From: Trinickia acidisoli
Lineage (GTDB): Bacteria; Pseudomonadota; Gammaproteobacteria; Burkholderiales; Burkholderiaceae
NCBI RefSeq assembly: GCF_017315725.1
Contig: NZ_JAFLRG010000002.1
Coordinates: 434,001 to 498,000 of the forward strand
Reading direction: 5' to 3'
DNA: 64,000 bases
In this document: piece after piece, positions 9,901-17,113 of the stretch
Layout of the letters: every line of letters starts with the position of its first letter
How positions within the stretch are numbered: position 1 is the first letter of the stretch
Made by a program: the position numbers and the translations under genes
The notes under the pieces: model-generated
Told to the model about the DNA's origin: nothing
The model's input: the letters and a program-made list of their open reading frames with translations, nothing else
Databases searched by the model: none

Positions 9901-10237
9901 GGGCGTGCGGCTTTCGATCGACGACTTCGGCACGGGGTATTCGAGCCTGAGCGCATTGAAGCATTTCCCCGTCGGCCGGCTCAAGATCGACAAGTCGTTC
10001 GTGCGTGAGCTGCCGCATGGCGAGGACGATAAGGCGATCGCGATCGCCGTGATTTCGCTGGGCCAGCGTTTGAACATGAGCGTGACGGCCGAGGGCGTCG
10101 AGACTCAGGAGCAAGTGGACTTTTTGGGCGACAACAATTGCCATGAAATCCAGGGCTATCACTTCAGCAGGCCCGTCGCACCGGGCGAGATCGAGGCGAT
10201 GTTGCGCGATGCGGGGAGGGTGACGCTCGGCAAGTAA
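6995..10237 (+). CDS. Membrane sensor GGDEF-EAL protein with periplasmic, PAS-like and GAF domains
   Basis: 1080 residues. In order: a transmembrane segment (about 36-60), an extracytoplasmic Cache-like sensor domain, a second transmembrane segment (about 305-325), a PAS-like region, a GAF domain (about 490-640), GGDEF and EAL. The cyclase motif RLGGDEF is intact (GGDEF at 726-730), with an RSTD inhibitory site five residues before it. The EAL motif (855-857) is intact, as are LTES, DDFGTGYSSL and QGYHFSRP. Both c-di-GMP synthesis and breakdown are thus possible. It follows the barrel and PstS-like genes within 22 bp, and the periplasmic domain may read their ligand. No partner output protein is nearby. 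Confidence 0.9.
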   Translation: MSDRPTTVRIGPHAALHAAGVRLRRRVIFARRRLAQTWLWFPLFAFVLLALVWGSLIHVLQLEHAAVTSAAIETSRELADTYEAQVVRSLVSIDQTLKTIAYAYAVSGNDALEKLQNRDMLPSAIVFQMTITNSRGDAIASTRPSAPRNVADQLYFQAQRRVDRLFIGRAETDGITGAPEIIFSRRLSNAAGGFAGVVTLVVDPSYFTGSYDSLRLGKLGLLGLLGTDGSMRVQQTGEDVSWGAAVPREFASADTAEAPVVRPWDHGVERFTTVRVLHAFPLAVIVGLSRDEQLVRYWHHRVVYISETAAGSVLLVILTIILSLKSLELSKSRVRARRLQQTYFAASEASLDAFFVWERLAGENDRSAKAALRRATGTDCRFVLRDVSRRGLEMMGKPRDALVGATLEAVFSDRGEGGMVREFAHVFEAGEVAEREWQHARPDHSQVWLHRQLIRVDDGVVAIVRDISGRKRGEVLRAEQNRVLEMIAASTPLDEVLSLLMHLLESQIPDCACAVLLRDDDGLHLRVGAAPSLPAAFSQHANGWTIGPDSGPSGLAIYTHQPVTLTNLLASPRHREFLSMAQMLDYTTSRSMPILSHDGSALGALTIFARAEHAPDGIEAQTVAMAVRIAGIAIERTRAEDSIRHMANHDALTGLPNRTLLADRLSQALLHAKRYKRGVTVAFVDLDNFKLINDSLGHHAGDDLLKTIAARMRDCVRSTDTVVRLGGDEFVLVLFDDSHEEHDLKGVIDRLRNAIAEPVPLGAQMYQVTSSMGLARYPVDGEDAETLLMNADAAMYRAKELGRNNYQFYTSEMNIKVHERLRRREQLRVALEEGQFRLVYQPQVDARTGEIFGVEALLRWDHPTEGTIPPADFIPIAEETGLIVPIGDWVLETACTQNRRWQDEGLPRITMSVNVSAHQFQQKAWVDSVATTLARTALEPHHLELELTESMIMRDLEASIETMQRLQQMGVRLSIDDFGTGYSSLSALKHFPVGRLKIDKSFVRELPHGEDDKAIAIAVISLGQRLNMSVTAEGVETQEQVDFLGDNNCHEIQGYHFSRPVAPGEIEAMLRDAGRVTLGK

Positions 10238-11060
10238 TGCGCCGTAAGGCATTGCGACGGATCGGCGCGAAGCGGCTGGGCGGATCCGTCGATGCGGAAG
10301 TTGGGGGCGAATGCGATTCGCCGTGCTCGAAATGCGCAAGCGTTTTGCGTACTTGAATCGCTATGTCATAAAACTGAAAGGTTGATGTGGATTGCAATAC
10401 GGATTATTCAGCTCAGGAACCGATTTCCTTGCGACAAGGCGGTGGACTTTCTTGTCGTCGATAGGAAAGCAAGGAGTGGGAGGGATGGCTCGGCTAAGGG
10501 CGTGACCCGCGCCCGGCTTAGGGTTTGCACGCAGTCGGACAGCGGTCGTTTCGCTGTAAATTCCTATTGGGTGGCGTGCAACCGCGAGTGCGCAATCGCG
10601 CCAAAAATACGAATGCCGGGAATCGCTTTGATCTGCGCGACTTTTCAATATTTGTGTGTTAGAGTCCCGCCACAAAGACATCAGAACAGAATTTTGCTAA
10701 GCGTGTCGGACCACATCAGCTTTGCCAAAAAGGGACATCCACGGTAGTTGAACGTCGACGATTTGAGTGAATTACGTCGGGGTGCGCGTGACGTCGATCG
10801 ACGATCGCGTTTGCCTCGGTAGTGAATCGGTGTGCGGTCGGGGGGCGTGCCGATTCATTGCTACCGCCGGGAAACGGCGCGGAGCAACGGCCTGTTGGCT
10901 CGTCTCGCATCGCGCAGCGTCTCGGTATCTCCAGGGGTGATGTCCTCGCCCCACTTCGAAGCAGCCCGCCCCCCTACGAATCCTGAGTCATTTCATCGCG
11001 AAGTGCCACGCAGGCGGTCACGTCGATTGCGTGTTTGTGTTTTCTAGTCCGGAGGGGACC
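10238..11060. other. 823-bp intergenic region before the T6SS operon
   Basis: No convincing gene was found; the open frames here have atypical composition and no ribosome-binding sites. The G+C content is visibly lower than in flanking genes, especially near 10610-10740. An inverted repeat CTAAGGGCG (10494-10502) / CGCC-CGG-CTTAG (10510-10521) is present. I searched by eye for a sigma-54 GG-N10-GC promoter and found none. The T6SS promoter must lie here, but I cannot place it. A strong ribosome-binding site (GGAGGGG) precedes tssB. Confidence 0.5.
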
Positions 11061-11612
11061 ATGTCCAATAGTTTGCAGAAGTGGGTCGGGCGCAATCGTC
11101 CGCCGCGCGTCCAGATCACTTATGACGTCGAGATCGGCGATGCGGTCGAAAAGCGCGAGTTGCCGTTGGTCGTCGGCTTGCTCGCCGATCTGTCGGGCCA
11201 GCCGGCCAAGCCGCTTCCCAAGTTGAAAGAGCGTCGCTTCGTCGAGATCGATCGCGACAACTTCGACGAGATCATGGGCAAGATCGCGCCGCGTCTGGAC
11301 CTCTCGGTGCCGGACACGATGAAGAAGGAGGGGGGCAACCTGAAGGTCGAGTTGAACTTCAAGCAGTTCTCCGATTTCCATCCGGAAAGCATCGTGCATC
11401 AAGTGCCGCGTCTCGCGAAGCTGCTCGAAGCGCGCCAGCAGTTGCGCGACCTGCTCGGCAAGCTCGACGGTAACGACGAGCTCGATTCGATCCTCGAAGG
11501 CATCGTGCTGAGCACCGAAGAGCTGAAGAAAGTGCAGAGCGAGGCGAATGCCGGTGCGGCTCCCGCTGCCGCTCCCGCCGAGCCGGCAGCCGAAGGCACG
11601 CCGTCGGCATGA
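11061..11612 (+). CDS. tssB: T6SS sheath small subunit TssB (VipA)
   Basis: 183 residues starting at MSNSLQKWVGRNRPPRVQ, eight bases after a GGAGG-type ribosome-binding site; the ten codons upstream in frame are not family-like. TssB pairs with TssC to build the contractile cytoplasmic sheath around the Hcp tube. Seen: the conserved VQITYDVEIGDA N terminus and the DRDNFDEIMGKI/LNFKQFSDFHPESIV core. The C-terminal tail is Ala/Pro-rich (from about 165). It is the first gene of a same-strand series running to 35657 with short gaps or overlaps. Family identification is secure. Confidence 0.97.
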   Translation: MSNSLQKWVGRNRPPRVQITYDVEIGDAVEKRELPLVVGLLADLSGQPAKPLPKLKERRFVEIDRDNFDEIMGKIAPRLDLSVPDTMKKEGGNLKVELNFKQFSDFHPESIVHQVPRLAKLLEARQQLRDLLGKLDGNDELDSILEGIVLSTEELKKVQSEANAGAAPAAAPAEPAAEGTPSA

Positions 11613-11675
11613 TCGGCGCGACGTGGGCCCAGGGCCCGCAGTCGCTGATGCAACGAACTCACAAAGGACTACCAG

Positions 11676-13169
11676 ATGGAAACGAATTCCGCCGCCGAAT
11701 CCTCTGCCGCCGGCGCCACGACGAACGCAGAGTTGAGCATGCTCGACCGCATCGTGCTCGAAGGCAAGATGGCCGTCGAGGCCTCGCAGGGCGTTTATGC
11801 TAAAAAGCTGATCGGCCAGCTTGCTTCGCAGATCCTGGACGAAGGCATGCGTACGAGCCCGGACAAGGGCGTGGTCACGATGATCAACGAGCGTGTCGCG
11901 GAGATCGACAAGCTGCTCACGGATCAGCTCAACGCGATCATGCACGACGAGGCGTTCCAAGCACTCGAAGCTTCGTGGTCGGGCCTGCACGACATGGTCT
12001 ACGGTACGGAGACGAGCACGCACCTGAAGCTGCGCTTGCTCAACGTGGGGAAGAAGGAGTTGCTCAAGGACCTCGAGTCCGCTGTCGATCACGACATGAG
12101 CGTGCTCTTCAAGAAGGTTTATGAAGAGGAATACGGCACCTTCGGCGGGTATCCGTACTCGCTGCTGATCGGCGATTACACGTTCGGCCGGCATCCGCAG
12201 GACGTCGCGCTGCTCGAGCGGATTTCGAAAGTGGCCGCTGCCGCGCATGCGCCGTTCATCGCCGCCGCCGCCCCGAGCCTGTTCGACATCAAGTCGTACA
12301 CCGAACTCGGCGTGACGCGCGATCTGTCGAAGATCTTCGAAAGCGCCGAACTCGCAACGTGGCGCAGCTTCCGCGCCTCCGAGGATTCGCGCTACGTCTC
12401 GCTCGTGCTGCCGAGCTATGCCGCGCGCTTGCCCTATGGCGCGAAGACGAAGCCGGTCGAGTCGTTCAATTTCGAGGAAGACGTCGACGGTACGGATCAC
12501 GGCAAGTACCTCTGGGCGAACTCCGCCTACCAGATGGGCCTGCGTATCACCGATGCGTTCGCCAAGCATAGCTGGTCCACCGCGATCCGCGGCGTGGAAG
12601 GCGGCGGCAAGGTCGACGGTATCGCCGCGCATGCGTACAAGACTTCGGAAGGCGACGTCACGCTCAAGTGCCCGACCGAAGTGACGATCACCGATCGTCG
12701 CGAGAAAGAGCTCAGCGATCTCGGCTTCATCGCGCTCGTCAACTCGAAGGGATCGAACTTCGCGGCTTTCTTCGGCGGTCAGACGACCAACAAGCCGGTC
12801 CTGTACAACAAGGACGAAGCCAATGCGAACGCTCAGCTCTCGGCACGCTTGCCGTACGTGCTCGCGGCGTCGCGCTTCGCGCATTACCTGAAGGTGATCA
12901 TGCGCGACAAGATCGGCAGCTTCCAGACGCGCGGCGGCATCGAGGCGTATCTGAACAACTGGATCTCCGATTACGTGCTGATCAATCCGTCGGCATCGCA
13001 GGAGCAGAAGGCGCGCTACCCGCTCGGCGAGGCACGCGTGGACGTGACGGAAGTCCCCGGCAAGCCCGGCTCGTACCGCGCCACTTGCTTCATCAAGCCG
13101 CACTTCCAAATGGAAGACCTGACGGCTTCGATCCGGCTCGTGGCCGATCTGCCGGCGGCCGCTGCCTAA
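11676..13169 (+). CDS. tssC: T6SS sheath large subunit TssC (VipB)
   Basis: 497 residues, the normal length. Seen: LLIGDYTFG, LPSYAARLPYG, a SAYQMGLRITDAF segment and YVLINPSASQEQKARYPL near the C terminus, all characteristic of the sheath protein family. It forms the extended and contracted helical sheath with TssB and is disassembled by ClpV/TssH, encoded at 17114. The gene lies 63 bp after tssB and 77 bp before hcp. Nothing unusual was seen in it. Confidence 0.97.
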   Translation: METNSAAESSAAGATTNAELSMLDRIVLEGKMAVEASQGVYAKKLIGQLASQILDEGMRTSPDKGVVTMINERVAEIDKLLTDQLNAIMHDEAFQALEASWSGLHDMVYGTETSTHLKLRLLNVGKKELLKDLESAVDHDMSVLFKKVYEEEYGTFGGYPYSLLIGDYTFGRHPQDVALLERISKVAAAAHAPFIAAAAPSLFDIKSYTELGVTRDLSKIFESAELATWRSFRASEDSRYVSLVLPSYAARLPYGAKTKPVESFNFEEDVDGTDHGKYLWANSAYQMGLRITDAFAKHSWSTAIRGVEGGGKVDGIAAHAYKTSEGDVTLKCPTEVTITDRREKELSDLGFIALVNSKGSNFAAFFGGQTTNKPVLYNKDEANANAQLSARLPYVLAASRFAHYLKVIMRDKIGSFQTRGGIEAYLNNWISDYVLINPSASQEQKARYPLGEARVDVTEVPGKPGSYRATCFIKPHFQMEDLTASIRLVADLPAAAA

Positions 13170-13246
13170 CGGCAAGCGACGCATGAACGCGCGGCGTGCG
13201 CTTCGGCGCCGCCGCCCCTTTCGCCAATCACCGATTCGGATCACAC

Positions 13247-13735
13247 ATGGATACAGTCATCCTGCAGTTCAAGGACATCAAGGGTAACTCGATGATCGAC
13301 GGCTACGCCGACGGCATCATTCTCTATTCGTTCAGCCACAGCGTCAGCATGCCGATGAACGCCGATACGTCGAACACGGAACGTACGATGGGGCGTCCGA
13401 GTTTCAGCGAGTATTCGGTCACCAAGGCAACGGATCAGGCAACGCCGGCCCTGTACGCCGCCTGTACCGCGGGCACGAAGCTCGGCGACGCGACGATTTC
13501 GATCGGCCGTAACGAAGGCGGCAAGTTCATGCTGCTGATGAAGTACGTGTTGAGCAACGCGATGATTTCGCACATCAGCACGGGCGGCGGCAGCTCGGAA
13601 ATGTCGGATTCGGTCACGATCCACTTCACGGCGATGACGTCGCAATACACGCAGCAAAGCACCGACTCGACGAAGAAGGGTAATGCTTCGTTCGGTTGGG
13701 ATCTGTCCGCGAACAAGGCGGTCAGCGCGTCGTGA
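13247..13735 (+). CDS. hcp: T6SS inner tube protein Hcp (TssD)
   Basis: 162 residues starting at MDTVILQFKDIKGNSM. Hcp forms stacked hexameric rings, the tube propelled by sheath contraction, and carries small effectors in its lumen. The length is that of plain Hcp with no C-terminal effector extension. The reading frame is open 17 codons upstream, but the ATG at 13247 gives the family N terminus. It is placed between tssC and tssE, as is common in Burkholderiales clusters. Confidence 0.95.
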   Translation: MDTVILQFKDIKGNSMIDGYADGIILYSFSHSVSMPMNADTSNTERTMGRPSFSEYSVTKATDQATPALYAACTAGTKLGDATISIGRNEGGKFMLLMKYVLSNAMISHISTGGGSSEMSDSVTIHFTAMTSQYTQQSTDSTKKGNASFGWDLSANKAVSAS

Positions 13736-13801
13736 TGAAGTGAACGCGGTGCGCTGCCGAAAGGTGGCGCACCCGGCTGTTTTTCGTCCAACGCTTACGC
13801 T

Positions 13802-14269
13802 ATGCCGACAATGCGCCAGGGCTATCCGGTACCGCTGTTCGAGCGTCTCGTCGAGGATGCCGACGCTTGGCTCGAAGGCAAGGGCGCGCTGCGGGAATCG
13901 GTGGCGCGCGAACTCGCACGCCTGCTCAATGCTCGCTCGCGCCTGACGATGGCCGAATTCGCCGACAGCGACTGCGGCGTGCTCGACTATGGCGTGCCCG
14001 ATTTTTCGGAGCGCTCGTTGCGCTCTGGGGCGGACCGTGAAGCGATCCTCGCGGCCGTGCGTCGCGCGATCGCGCTGTTCGAGCCCAGGCTCGTCAACGT
14101 CGCCGTGAAGTTCGGCTTCCAAGGTGAAACGACCCGCGATGCCGTGCTCGTCGTCGAGGGCGACATTCGCGTCGAGCAATCGGTGGAGCACGTATTTTTC
14201 GAATTGGCGGCCGGCGCCGGCGAGTGCTTGGACGACTCGGACGACCCGGATGACCCGGACGGATGCTGA
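13802..14269 (+). CDS. tssE: T6SS baseplate protein TssE (gp25-like)
   Basis: 155 residues of the phage T4 gp25-like lysozyme family, a baseplate part that helps start sheath polymerisation. Seen: LFERLVEDADAW near the N terminus, the VLDYGVPDF segment, the IALFEPRLVNVAV core, and FFELAAGAGE near the end. The C-terminal tail is Asp-rich (DDSDDPDDPDGC) and is encoded by a short GAC-rich repeat that runs into the start of tssF; the two genes overlap by 7 bp. The tail may be a lineage-specific extension with little function. Confidence 0.95.
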   Translation: MPTMRQGYPVPLFERLVEDADAWLEGKGALRESVARELARLLNARSRLTMAEFADSDCGVLDYGVPDFSERSLRSGADREAILAAVRRAIALFEPRLVNVAVKFGFQGETTRDAVLVVEGDIRVEQSVEHVFFELAAGAGECLDDSDDPDDPDGC

Positions 14270-16038
14270 CCGACATGGCGCCAGACGATATTCTTCAGTA
14301 CTACAAGCGCGAGCTGTCCTACCTTCGGGTGCAGGGCACCGACTTCGCGCAGCGCTACCCGAAGGTTGCCGCGCGTCTTGCGCTGCACGGCACGGAATCG
14401 CTCGATCCGCACACCGAGCGGCTGATCGAAGCAACGGCGTTTCTCGCCGCACGCGTGCATCGCGATCTCGATCAGGCGTTTCCGCAGATCGCCTCGGCGC
14501 TGCTCGAGAACGTTTGCCCGTCGCTCGCGCAGATCGTGCCGTCGATGACGATCGCCCAATTCGAACTCGATCCGACGCAGGGCAAGGTGACGGCGGGCTT
14601 TCGCGTGCCGCGCCATACCGGCCTTGCGGCGATCACGGAAGGCGGCGATTCGTGCCGTTTCCGCACCGCATGGGAAACCGTGCTGTGGCCGCTCGTCATT
14701 TCCGATGCGCATTTCGGCGACGACTCGACGCTGCGCCTTCGGCTCGACTGCGAGCCGGGCGTCGATTTCTCCGAACTCGAGGTGCGCACGCTACGGCTGC
14801 ACTTGCACGGCGACTGGATGATGACGATGCCGCTCTACGAGCTGCTCGTGTCGGGCGTCGTCGGCGTCTCGCTGCGGCCGGAGGGCGCGTCGCCCGTGCG
14901 CCTTGCGCAAACGGCGTGGCGCGAAGTGGGGTATGCCGAGGAGGATCGCGTGTTGCCTCAGCCGGCTCACGCTCATCCGGCCTACGGGCTGCTGCAGGAG
15001 TACTTCGCATTCGCCCGCAAGTTTCACTTCTTCGATTTGGCGGTGCCGGCCGGCGTCTTCGGCACCGGGCGCAGTTGCGAAATCGTTCTGCATCTGGACC
15101 GGATGCCGCGCTCGCTCGCGCACATCGGCGCACACCATTTCCGCCTGGGCTGTACGCCCATCGTCAACCTGTTCGCGCAGACGACCGAACCGCTCGTCGT
15201 GGACGGGCGCCGCTACGAGCATCGTCTCGTGGCTGATCAAAAGCGCGAGGCCATCACCGAGATCCATTCGATCGTGTCGGTGATCGCTTCGGACCCGGTC
15301 GCGGACCGCGCGATCGTGTTGCCCGGCTATACGGCGATCGATCGCATGGACGCGGACGCCTCGGGCAAGCAGCCGACGTTTTGGTTTGCACGGCGCGAAC
15401 GCAGCGTGCGCGGCAATGTGCCGGGCATCGACACGTATCTGAGCTTCGTCGATGCGAGCCACAGCTTCGTCGATCCGGCTTCGCCGATCGTCTATGCGAA
15501 CGTGCTCTGCACGAACCGCCGCCTTGCCGAGCATGTACCGATCGGCGCACGCATGTTGGTCGAGCGTGTGTCGCGCAACGCGCGCGTGCGATGCCTGTAC
15601 GAGCCGACGGCGCAGCGCGATCCGCCGCTCGGCAGCGAAACGCTGTGGCGCCTGGTGTCGTTGCTGACGTGCAACTATCACTCCCTCGTGAGCGGCCCGA
15701 ACGGCCGGCGCGAGTTGCAGGACATGCTGCGATTGTTCGCGTCGGACGGCCTGCGGGAGCAAGACCAGATTCGCGGGATCAGCCGCATCGGCGCTCGCCA
15801 TGTTACCGCCCACGTCGGCACCGACGCGTGGCGCGGCTATTGCCGCGGCACCGAGGTGAACGTCGAGTTCGACGCGGATGCGTTCGTGGGCGATTCGCCG
15901 CTGTTGATGGCCGCCGTGCTCGCGCGTTTCTTCGCGATGTGTACTTCGGTCAACTCCTTCGTTCGCCTCGTGGTTTGCCGTGGAGATGAGATATGGAAGC
16001 AATGGGAACCGATGACCGGTTGCCAGCAGCTACTCTGA
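14263..16038 (+). CDS. tssF: T6SS baseplate protein TssF
   Basis: 591 residues of the TssF/VasA family. The N terminus DDILQYYKRELSYLR and the following FAQRYPKVAARLAL are diagnostic, as is FPQIASALLENVCPSLAQIVPSM. TssF with TssG, TssK and TssE forms the baseplate wedge. The ATG at 14263 overlaps the tssE stop; another ATG at 14275 (MAPDD) is possible, and the choice changes only four residues. The 3' end overlaps tssG by 46 bp, so translation of the two is likely coupled. Confidence 0.95.
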   Translation: MLTDMAPDDILQYYKRELSYLRVQGTDFAQRYPKVAARLALHGTESLDPHTERLIEATAFLAARVHRDLDQAFPQIASALLENVCPSLAQIVPSMTIAQFELDPTQGKVTAGFRVPRHTGLAAITEGGDSCRFRTAWETVLWPLVISDAHFGDDSTLRLRLDCEPGVDFSELEVRTLRLHLHGDWMMTMPLYELLVSGVVGVSLRPEGASPVRLAQTAWREVGYAEEDRVLPQPAHAHPAYGLLQEYFAFARKFHFFDLAVPAGVFGTGRSCEIVLHLDRMPRSLAHIGAHHFRLGCTPIVNLFAQTTEPLVVDGRRYEHRLVADQKREAITEIHSIVSVIASDPVADRAIVLPGYTAIDRMDADASGKQPTFWFARRERSVRGNVPGIDTYLSFVDASHSFVDPASPIVYANVLCTNRRLAEHVPIGARMLVERVSRNARVRCLYEPTAQRDPPLGSETLWRLVSLLTCNYHSLVSGPNGRRELQDMLRLFASDGLREQDQIRGISRIGARHVTAHVGTDAWRGYCRGTEVNVEFDADAFVGDSPLLMAAVLARFFAMCTSVNSFVRLVVCRGDEIWKQWEPMTGCQQLL

Positions 16039-17099
16039 TCGCTCGGCTTCTCGCTCATCCTCACGATTTCGACTTGTTCCAGGCGATCCATCTGCTGGAG
16101 CGGGCGCAGTCGTGGGCGCGGCCGCTCGGAACGGGGGACGGGAAAGACGAAGCGGTGCGTTTCGCGGGCCATGTGTCGCTCGCGTTCGAGCCGAGCGATA
16201 TCCGCAGCGTGCGTAAGCAGGCCGCGGGCGACGATCGCGCCACGTACACCGTGAGCACCGCGGCAATGACGCTGGCCGGTGCCAACGGGCCGCTGCCGCT
16301 GCCGTTCACCGAGTGGCTCTTGATGCGGCGTGCGGCGCGCGAGACGGCGATGTCGGATTTTCTCGACATCTTCAATCACCGCTTTCTTTCGTTTCTGTAT
16401 CGCAGCCGGCAGAAGCATGCACCGGGACTGAACGGGCTCGCGCCGGACGATACGGCGCTAACCGCCTGCCTCGACGCGCTCGGCAACCTCGGGTTGCGCG
16501 CCGGCGAGCGTGGGCCGGCTGGCGCCCGGCGGTGGCTGCGCCATGCCGGGTTGCTCGGCGGCGCGCCGCGCTCGATGTCGGGTTTGCTCGCCATGCTGTC
16601 CGACCGGCTCGGCGTCGCGGTGCGCGGCGCGCAGTTCGTCGGCGGCTGGCGCGATCTCGATGCGCGCGATTCGGCGCGATTGTCGGGCGGCGGCCGCGCG
16701 GTCTCGCGCCTGAACGGCCGCGCGGTCGTCGGGCGGCGCTGCTGGGATCAGGCGGCGGGCATTCGCATCGAATTCGTCGATCTGTCGCCGGAACGGTTCG
16801 AAGCCCTGCTGCCCGGAGGTGCGTTGCATGAATTGACCGCGTGGCTCGTCCACTCGTATCTGGAGCAGGATCTCGATGTCCATGTCGTGCTGCGGCCGGC
16901 GCCGCGACAGGCCGCCTGTGCGGTCGGCGGCGCGCGCGCGGCGCGGCTGGGCTGGACGGCCTGGCTCGGCGCGCGGCGTGCCGCGGGCGCGGATGCCGCG
17001 CCGCTCAAGCCGCCCGCGCCAGCCGCACCGCTTGCGCCGGCCCGATTCACCCTGCGCATGCTGCCCTCCGCGGCGGCATGGCGCTCATCGAATGCGTAG
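15993..17099 (+). CDS. tssG: T6SS baseplate protein TssG
   Basis: 368 residues of the TssG/VasB family, partner of TssF in the baseplate wedge. Seen: HDFDLFQAIHLLERA in the N-terminal region, VRFAGHVSLAFEPSDI, the MTLAGANGPLPLPFTEWL motif and FLDIFNHRFLSFLYR. The C-terminal 60 residues are Ala/Pro-rich and look unstructured. The start lies inside tssF; a methionine three codons later is an alternative. Confidence 0.95.
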   Translation: MEAMGTDDRLPAATLIARLLAHPHDFDLFQAIHLLERAQSWARPLGTGDGKDEAVRFAGHVSLAFEPSDIRSVRKQAAGDDRATYTVSTAAMTLAGANGPLPLPFTEWLLMRRAARETAMSDFLDIFNHRFLSFLYRSRQKHAPGLNGLAPDDTALTACLDALGNLGLRAGERGPAGARRWLRHAGLLGGAPRSMSGLLAMLSDRLGVAVRGAQFVGGWRDLDARDSARLSGGGRAVSRLNGRAVVGRRCWDQAAGIRIEFVDLSPERFEALLPGGALHELTAWLVHSYLEQDLDVHVVLRPAPRQAACAVGGARAARLGWTAWLGARRAAGADAAPLKPPAPAAPLAPARFTLRMLPSAAAWRSSNA

Positions 17100-17113
17100 A
17101 GCCATCGACCATC

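Noticed and set aside
10494..10521. Hairpin CTAAGGGCG / CGCC-CGG-CTTAG as terminator
   Set aside because: It has a 3-nt bulge and no T-run; kept only as an inverted repeat in the intergenic description.
10560..10600. Possible sigma-54 promoter (TGGC...GC)
   Set aside because: The spacing between GG and GC is nine bases, not the ten required; no other match was found.
10292..10747. Open frame of 151 codons in the region before the T6SS
   Set aside because: No ribosome-binding site, codon use unlike neighbours and no recognised protein features; opposite-strand frames are equally open.
14220..14270. Asp-rich repeat at the tssE end as a separate repeat element
   Set aside because: It is short, in frame with the gene and made of GAC/GAT codons; it is a protein tail rather than a mobile repeat.
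16841..17113. Extended N terminus of the ClpV frame
   Set aside because: It overlaps tssG and is Arg/Ala-rich shadow sequence; the MEIDIRTLV start gives the family N terminus.
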